DNA of 9,084 nucleotides from the NCBI GenBank assembly GCA_905215195.1, contig CAJMPF010000054.1, positions 1-9,084 of the forward strand, in the 5' to 3' direction. The translations under genes and the position numbers were made by a program. The DNA is from an uncultured bacterium. GTDB lineage: Bacteria; Actinomycetota; Coriobacteriia; Coriobacteriales; Coriobacteriaceae. Below are positions 5,073 to 9,084 of the stretch, piece by piece; positions within the stretch are counted from its first letter, which is position 1, and every line of letters starts with the position of its first letter. A model generated the notes under the pieces. That model did not search any database. It was given only the letters and a program-made list of their open reading frames with translations, and was not told the origin of the DNA.

Positions 5073-8000
5073 ATGCTGGAGCTCAAAGGTATTTGCAAAA
5101 GGTACGTTACGCAGTCGTTTACGCAGGTGGCGCTCGACAACGTAAGCCTGTCTTTTCGCGATAACGAGTTCGTGGCCATTCTGGGTCCCTCGGGTTCGGG
5201 TAAAACTACGATGCTCAACGTTATCGGCGGACTCGATCACTTTGATTCTGGCGACCTGCTCATCGATGGCATTTCGACCAAGGACTTCCGTGATCGCGAT
5301 TGGGATGCTTATCGCAACAACCGCATCGGCTTTGTGTTCCAGAGCTATAACCTCATTCCGCATCAGACCATCTTGGAAAACGTGGAGCTGGCGCTCACGC
5401 TCACGGGCGTGGGACATGCCGAGCGCCGCCAGCGTGCGCGCGAGGCGTTGGAGAAAGTTGGCCTGGGCGAGCACGTTAACAAGCGCCCGAGCCAGCTATC
5501 GGGCGGACAGATGCAGCGCGTGGCGATTGCCCGTGCCCTGATCAACGATCCCGAGATCGTGCTGGCAGACGAGCCGACCGGCGCCCTGGACTCAACGACA
5601 TCCGTGCAGGTCATGGATTTGCTCAAGGACGTGGCACGCGACCGTCTAGTTATTATGGTCACGCACAATCCCGAGCTGGCGTACCAATACGCCACGCGCA
5701 TCGTCAACCTGGCGGATGGTAAGATCACCGACGATTCCGATCCTTTCGATGTCGCTGACGCCACGCGCCGCGAGGCCAAGCCTACGCGCAAAACCTCGAT
5801 GAGCTTTGTGACGGCGCTGGGGCTTTCTGCCCGAAACCTTATGACCAAAAAAGGCCGTACGGCCATGACGGCCTTTGCGGGCTCGATTGGCATTATCGGT
5901 ATTGCGGCGATTCTGGCGCTGTCCAATGGCGTAAACGGCTACATCAAAAAGGTCGAGGAGGATACGCTCTCGAGCTACCCACTCACCATTTCCAAGCAGG
6001 ATTACGACCTGTCGTCCATGATGGGCGGGCAGGGGGCCACGGATGACGAGGCGTCCAACGGCGAGGGTCCGTCCGACGACGGCACCGACGGCAAGGCTCA
6101 GGGAACCGATAGGATCCCTGTGGTCACGGCCGTAAAGGATATGTTTGCGAGCGTTAAGTCCAACGACATGAAGAGCTTTAAGGCATGGCTCGATGCCGGT
6201 GGCGACGGCATCGATAAAGAGGTCAACGCCATTCAGTACGGCTACGGTGTATCGCCGGTTGTCTATCGTGCCGGCAAGGGTGACGAGAAACCCGTTCGGC
6301 TGGTGCCCAATGCCATGACCGAGGCCATGAGCGGAGGCGCGAGCTCAGCGGCAACGGTGAGCATGGAATCCATGGGAACCTCGGTCTTTAACGAGATGAT
6401 TGACGACCAGAGCCTGCTCGACAGCCAGTACGATGTCGTCGCCGGTCATTGGCCCACGTCTGCTAACGAAGCCGTAATGGTGCTTTCGAGCCGTGGAACG
6501 GTGGGCGACTACACGCTCTACAGCATCGGCGCGCTGGATATCAACGAGCTCAACGACCTGGTTAACAGCGCCATGACGGCTGACGGTAAGATCGAAACGC
6601 CCGAGACCGGCGCCGACTTTACCTACGACGATGCGCTGTCCACGACGTTTAAGGTGCTGTCGCCGGCCGATGCCTATCGCAAAAACGAAGAGACCGGCAT
6701 GTGGACCGACATGTCTGACGACGCCGACTTTATGGTTGCCAAGGTTGCCGACGGTATTGACGTGCACATTGTGGGCGTGGTGCGACCCAACGAGACCGCC
6801 AACGCGAGCGCGTTGTCCCCGGGCATTGCCTACACGCATGCGCTGACTCGCCAGCTTATGGAGCGCGCCGCAAATTCGCAGATTGTGCAGGAGCAGCTTG
6901 CCCACCCCGAGACGGATGTCTTTACGGGCAAAACCTTCGACGAACTGCAAGGCGAGGCCAAGCAAGGCGTTGATCTGGGCAGCATGTTCAGTGTGGACGA
7001 AGCGGCGCTCAAGAGTGCGTTTTCGTTCGATACATCTGCGCTTTCGGGTGCGGCCGGCGGTATCGACCTTTCTGGTATTGACTTGTCCGGGCTGGACATT
7101 GACCTTTCGGACGTTGGAAAGGACGTCGACTTCAGCGACATCATGGCCAAAGCACCGGCCCCAGATTTCTCGGGCATCTTTGACGGTCTGGAACTCACGC
7201 CCGAGCAAATGCGGCAGGTGGGAACGCTTGCCAACCAACTGTTCGAGGGCTTTTTGCAGTCTGATCAGTTTAAGGCGCTGTCGCCCGAAGATCTTAAGGA
7301 CGCGTCAAAGCTCTCTGCCGCATTCTCGACGTATCTTGAGCATGATGCCGCAGCCCAGCAATGCCTAGCTCAGCTGAAGGCCCTCGGCGGCGATGCCCGG
7401 GCCGAGCGCCTGCGGCAGGCGATGACCGACTATGTGCAAAAGCAGCTGGCTCCGTATCTGCAGCAGGCTATGGATCAGATGATGAAGTCGATCAGCGACC
7501 AGATTGCGGCGACGGTGTCAGCTCAGCTCAAGGCAGGCACGGCTGGGCTTATGGACCAGATGGCGACGCAGATGTCTTCGAGTTTTGCCAACCTAGCGAG
7601 CGCTATGCGTGTGGATGCGAGCGCCTTTGCCCGCGCCATCCATTTCAACATGGACGCCGAGGACCTGAGTTCGCTCATGATGAGCTATGCCAAGGCTTCG
7701 AAGCTCACCTACGACAACAATCTGACCACGTTGGGTTATGCGGACGAGGCGGATCCCATCTCGGTCAAGATTTTCCCGCGCGACTTTGAGGCCAAGGAGC
7801 GCGTACTCGATCGCATCGATGCGTACAACAAGCAGGTCAAAGCCGCCGGCCACGACGAACAAGCCATCTCGCACACCGACTACATGGGCATCATCATGGG
7901 CTCGGTGACCGACATCGTGAACACCATCAGCTTGGTGCTCATCGCATTCGTGAGCATCAGTCTGGTGGTGAGCTCCATCATGATCGGCATCATCACGTAC

Positions 8001-8327
8001 ATCAGCGTGCTGGAGCGCAAAAAGGAGATTGGCATTCTGCGCGCGATTGGCGCGTCGAAGCGTAACGTGGCAAACGTGTTCAACGCCGAGACCTTTATCG
8101 AAGGCCTCATCGCCGGCGTCTTTGCCATTGTCGTCGTGGTAGCCGTGAGCTTCCCGGTTAATGCCTGGGCGCTTGCGGCCAAACAGGTCCCCAACCTAAT
8201 GAGTCTGCCCGTGCAGGATGCGCTGGTGCTCATTGCAATTTCGGTGCTGCTGACGGTCGTTGCCGGTCTACTGCCTGCCCGCAGCGCATCCAAAAAGGAT
8301 CCCGTGGAAGCCCTGCGCTCCGAATAA
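5073..8327 (+). CDS. MacB-like ABC transporter, ATPase and permease in one chain with very large exported domain
   Basis: This 1084-residue protein joins an ATPase to an FtsX/MacB-type permease. The ATPase (residues 1 to about 225) has Walker A GPSGSGKTT (39-47), Q-loop at Gln90, signature LSGGQMQRV (142-150), Walker B IVLADEP (162-168) and His198. TM1 (about 264-284) leads through a linker rich in Asp, Gly and Ser (about 320-350) into an exported region of about 650 residues. TM2 (about 955-978), the coupling segment ERKKEIGILRAIGAS, TM3 (about 1012-1030) and TM4 (about 1049-1068) follow, ending DPVEALRSE. MacB-type machines work mechanically, moving substrates outside the membrane or signalling, and act as dimers. 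The substrate is unknown. Ordinary MacB is near 650 residues; the excess lies in the exported part. ATG 5073 is preferred because MLELKGI begins the ATPase fold and AGAGG lies 9 nt upstream; GTG 5046, with GGAGGAG 10 nt upstream, is a real alternative adding nine residues. No accessory gene adjoins it. Confidence 0.93.
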   Translation: MLELKGICKRYVTQSFTQVALDNVSLSFRDNEFVAILGPSGSGKTTMLNVIGGLDHFDSGDLLIDGISTKDFRDRDWDAYRNNRIGFVFQSYNLIPHQTILENVELALTLTGVGHAERRQRAREALEKVGLGEHVNKRPSQLSGGQMQRVAIARALINDPEIVLADEPTGALDSTTSVQVMDLLKDVARDRLVIMVTHNPELAYQYATRIVNLADGKITDDSDPFDVADATRREAKPTRKTSMSFVTALGLSARNLMTKKGRTAMTAFAGSIGIIGIAAILALSNGVNGYIKKVEEDTLSSYPLTISKQDYDLSSMMGGQGATDDEASNGEGPSDDGTDGKAQGTDRIPVVTAVKDMFASVKSNDMKSFKAWLDAGGDGIDKEVNAIQYGYGVSPVVYRAGKGDEKPVRLVPNAMTEAMSGGASSAATVSMESMGTSVFNEMIDDQSLLDSQYDVVAGHWPTSANEAVMVLSSRGTVGDYTLYSIGALDINELNDLVNSAMTADGKIETPETGADFTYDDALSTTFKVLSPADAYRKNEETGMWTDMSDDADFMVAKVADGIDVHIVGVVRPNETANASALSPGIAYTHALTRQLMERAANSQIVQEQLAHPETDVFTGKTFDELQGEAKQGVDLGSMFSVDEAALKSAFSFDTSALSGAAGGIDLSGIDLSGLDIDLSDVGKDVDFSDIMAKAPAPDFSGIFDGLELTPEQMRQVGTLANQLFEGFLQSDQFKALSPEDLKDASKLSAAFSTYLEHDAAAQQCLAQLKALGGDARAERLRQAMTDYVQKQLAPYLQQAMDQMMKSISDQIAATVSAQLKAGTAGLMDQMATQMSSSFANLASAMRVDASAFARAIHFNMDAEDLSSLMMSYAKASKLTYDNNLTTLGYADEADPISVKIFPRDFEAKERVLDRIDAYNKQVKAAGHDEQAISHTDYMGIIMGSVTDIVNTISLVLIAFVSISLVVSSIMIGIITYISVLERKKEIGILRAIGASKRNVANVFNAETFIEGLIAGVFAIVVVVAVSFPVNAWALAAKQVPNLMSLPVQDALVLIAISVLLTVVAGLLPARSASKKDPVEALRSE
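7059..7139 (+). repeat. Short IDLSG-type repeat within the transporter's exported domain
   Basis: Residues 663-689 of the transporter read GIDLSGIDLSGLDIDLSD followed by VGKDVDFSD: two exact GIDLS units, then degenerating copies rich in Asp. The DNA copies differ at synonymous positions (for example ATCGACCTTTCT against ATTGACTTGTCC), so the repetition is kept at the protein level and is not a recent slippage product. It sits at the boundary between the beta-type exported domain and the helical region that follows. Confidence 0.7.
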
Positions 8328-8328
8328 T

Positions 8329-8355
8329 GTGACAAAGGGACGGTTCCTTTGTCAC
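8329..8355. repeat. REP-like palindrome (GTGACAAAGG / CCTTTGTCAC)
   Basis: Ten perfectly paired bases at each end enclose the loop GACGGTT, and a G-U and an A-T pair can extend the stem inward. It starts 2 nt after the transporter TAA and ends 25 nt before the dihydrouridine synthase ATG. There is no following T-run, so it is at best a weak terminator. The core GGGACGGTTCC flanked by TTTGTCAC is a motif I recall as dispersed in gut Actinobacteria and Clostridia, often near IS200-like REP-associated transposases. That link is from memory and cannot be checked here. It could also protect the upstream messenger 3' end. Confidence 0.75.
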
Positions 8356-8380
8356 GTTCGTTGATATGAGAGAAGAGTAG

Positions 8381-9084
8381 ATGATCCTTTCGTTGGCCCC
8401 CATGGAGGGGATTACCGGGCATGTGTTCCGTCACGTGCATGCGGAGTGCTTCGGTGCGCTCGATTGCTATTACACGCCGTTTTTGCCGCCGCCGCGGGTG
8501 GGAAATCGCTTTGGCGGCAAGGCGTTTAAGGAGATCGATCCTGCCAATAACCAGGGGCTCAACGTGGTGCCTCAGCTGATGTCCAAGAACGCGGACGAGT
8601 TTGTGTGGGCGGCGCAGGTGCTCGCCGACATGGGCTATCGCGAGGTCAATCTCAACTTGGGTTGTCCCTCGGGGACGGTTGTTGCCAAGGGCAAAGGATC
8701 GGGCTTTTTGCGCAACTTGGACGAGCTTGAGGTGTTCTTGAGTGACGTGTGTGAGCGCTCTCCGCTGCCGGTATCGGTCAAGACCAGGTTGGGGTTGGAG
8801 AGCGACGACGAATACGAGCGCGTACTCGATCTATATTGCCGCATGCCGCTGGCAGAGCTGATCGTGCATCCGCGCGTGCAGAAGGACCGTTATGCGGGCT
8901 CGCCGCGCAAAGAGTTTTATGGCGAGACGCTGGAACGTGCGCCGTTTCCGGTGGCATACAACGGCGATATTTTTGATCTCGAGGACATGGATGCGCTGGT
9001 GGAGGCCTATCCCGGCACGCGCCATGTGATGCTGGGGCGCGGCCTGCTCGCGAACCCCGCTCTGGCCCGTATGGGCAACGGCGG
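8381..9084 (+). CDS. dus: tRNA-dihydrouridine synthase, N-terminal 234 codons (3' end beyond window)
   Basis: The frame opens at ATG 8381 and stays open to the right edge. It encodes a flavin-dependent enzyme that reduces specific uridines in tRNA to dihydrouridine, using NADPH, in the cytosol. Visible family marks are the opening LAPMEGITGHVFR, the active-site segment NLNLGCPS with catalytic Cys95, the substrate/FMN lysine in SVKTRLG (Lys134), IVHPRVQKDRY (His163), YNGDI (194-197 region) and GRGLLANP (219-226), all in TIM-barrel order. The usual length is about 310-330 residues, so roughly 80-100 residues lie outside. The N-terminus is compact, beginning MILSLAPMEG. A purine-rich AGAAGAG stretch just upstream is a weak ribosome-binding site. 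Which Dus subfamily it belongs to cannot be judged safely. It is not evidently related in function to the transporter before it. Confidence 0.93.
   Translation, partial: MILSLAPMEGITGHVFRHVHAECFGALDCYYTPFLPPPRVGNRFGGKAFKEIDPANNQGLNVVPQLMSKNADEFVWAAQVLADMGYREVNLNLGCPSGTVVAKGKGSGFLRNLDELEVFLSDVCERSPLPVSVKTRLGLESDDEYERVLDLYCRMPLAELIVHPRVQKDRYAGSPRKEFYGETLERAPFPVAYNGDIFDLEDMDALVEAYPGTRHVMLGRGLLANPALARMGNG

Noticed and set aside
4872..5474. 200-residue minus-strand open frame
   Set aside because: It crosses the terminator and runs antisense to the conserved ATPase domain of the transporter. No family features are seen.
6345..7238. 297-residue minus-strand open frame
   Set aside because: It is wholly antisense to the transporter's exported domain and is rich in Arg, His and Val in the way reverse readings of this codon usage are. 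The plus-strand frame is continuous and functional.
8329..8355. Palindrome as the transporter's intrinsic terminator
   Set aside because: The stem is strong but is followed by GTTCGTTGAT and not by a T-run, so it lacks the second half of a Rho-independent terminator.
7880..8440. 186-residue minus-strand open frame with hydrophobic runs
   Set aside because: Its Thr/Met/Ala pattern is the reverse reading of the permease membrane helices, and it crosses both the palindrome and the dus start.

Overview
This window suggests a gut actinobacterium of the class Coriobacteriia, most likely Collinsella or a close relative. The reasons are the high-GC coding sequence, the style of the LuxR-type regulator at the left edge, the CXXC mini-protein / membrane ferredoxin / TlpA lipoprotein cassette, and the palindrome built around GGGACGGTTCC. 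The assignment comes from recognising family features, not from a database search.

Layout. On the minus strand, reading leftwards from about 2687, are an OmpR-family response regulator (2013-2687), a HAMP-containing histidine kinase (865-2016, overlapping the regulator by 4 nt), and the N-terminal 265 codons of a LuxR-like regulator that runs off the left edge (797-1). On the plus strand, starting from the shared divergent promoter region (2688-2777), is a tight three-gene cassette: a 48-residue CXXC mini-protein (2778-2924), a NapH-like polytopic 4Fe-4S protein (2917-3819, overlapping by 8 nt) and a TlpA-like thioredoxin-fold lipoprotein (3849-4820). A strong intrinsic terminator closes this cassette at 4901-4926. 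A single very long MacB-like ABC transporter follows (5073-8327), with the ATPase and permease in one chain and an exported domain of roughly 650 residues. A near-perfect palindrome begins 2 nt after its stop codon (8329-8355). The window ends inside a tRNA-dihydrouridine synthase gene (8381 to the right edge).

How it may work together. The CXXC mini-protein, membrane ferredoxin and lipoprotein thioredoxin look like one machine that moves electrons across the membrane to thiols or disulfides outside the cell. The divergently transcribed two-component system is the obvious candidate regulator. Its kinase carries a Cys-X-X-Cys plus further cysteines inside its membrane segments, which raises the possibility that it senses thiol redox state. 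The ABC transporter and the dihydrouridine synthase appear unrelated to this module. All genes seen are intact within the window; I see no frameshifts, tRNA or rRNA genes, CRISPR arrays or transposase genes. No stretch longer than 300 bases lacks a gene.
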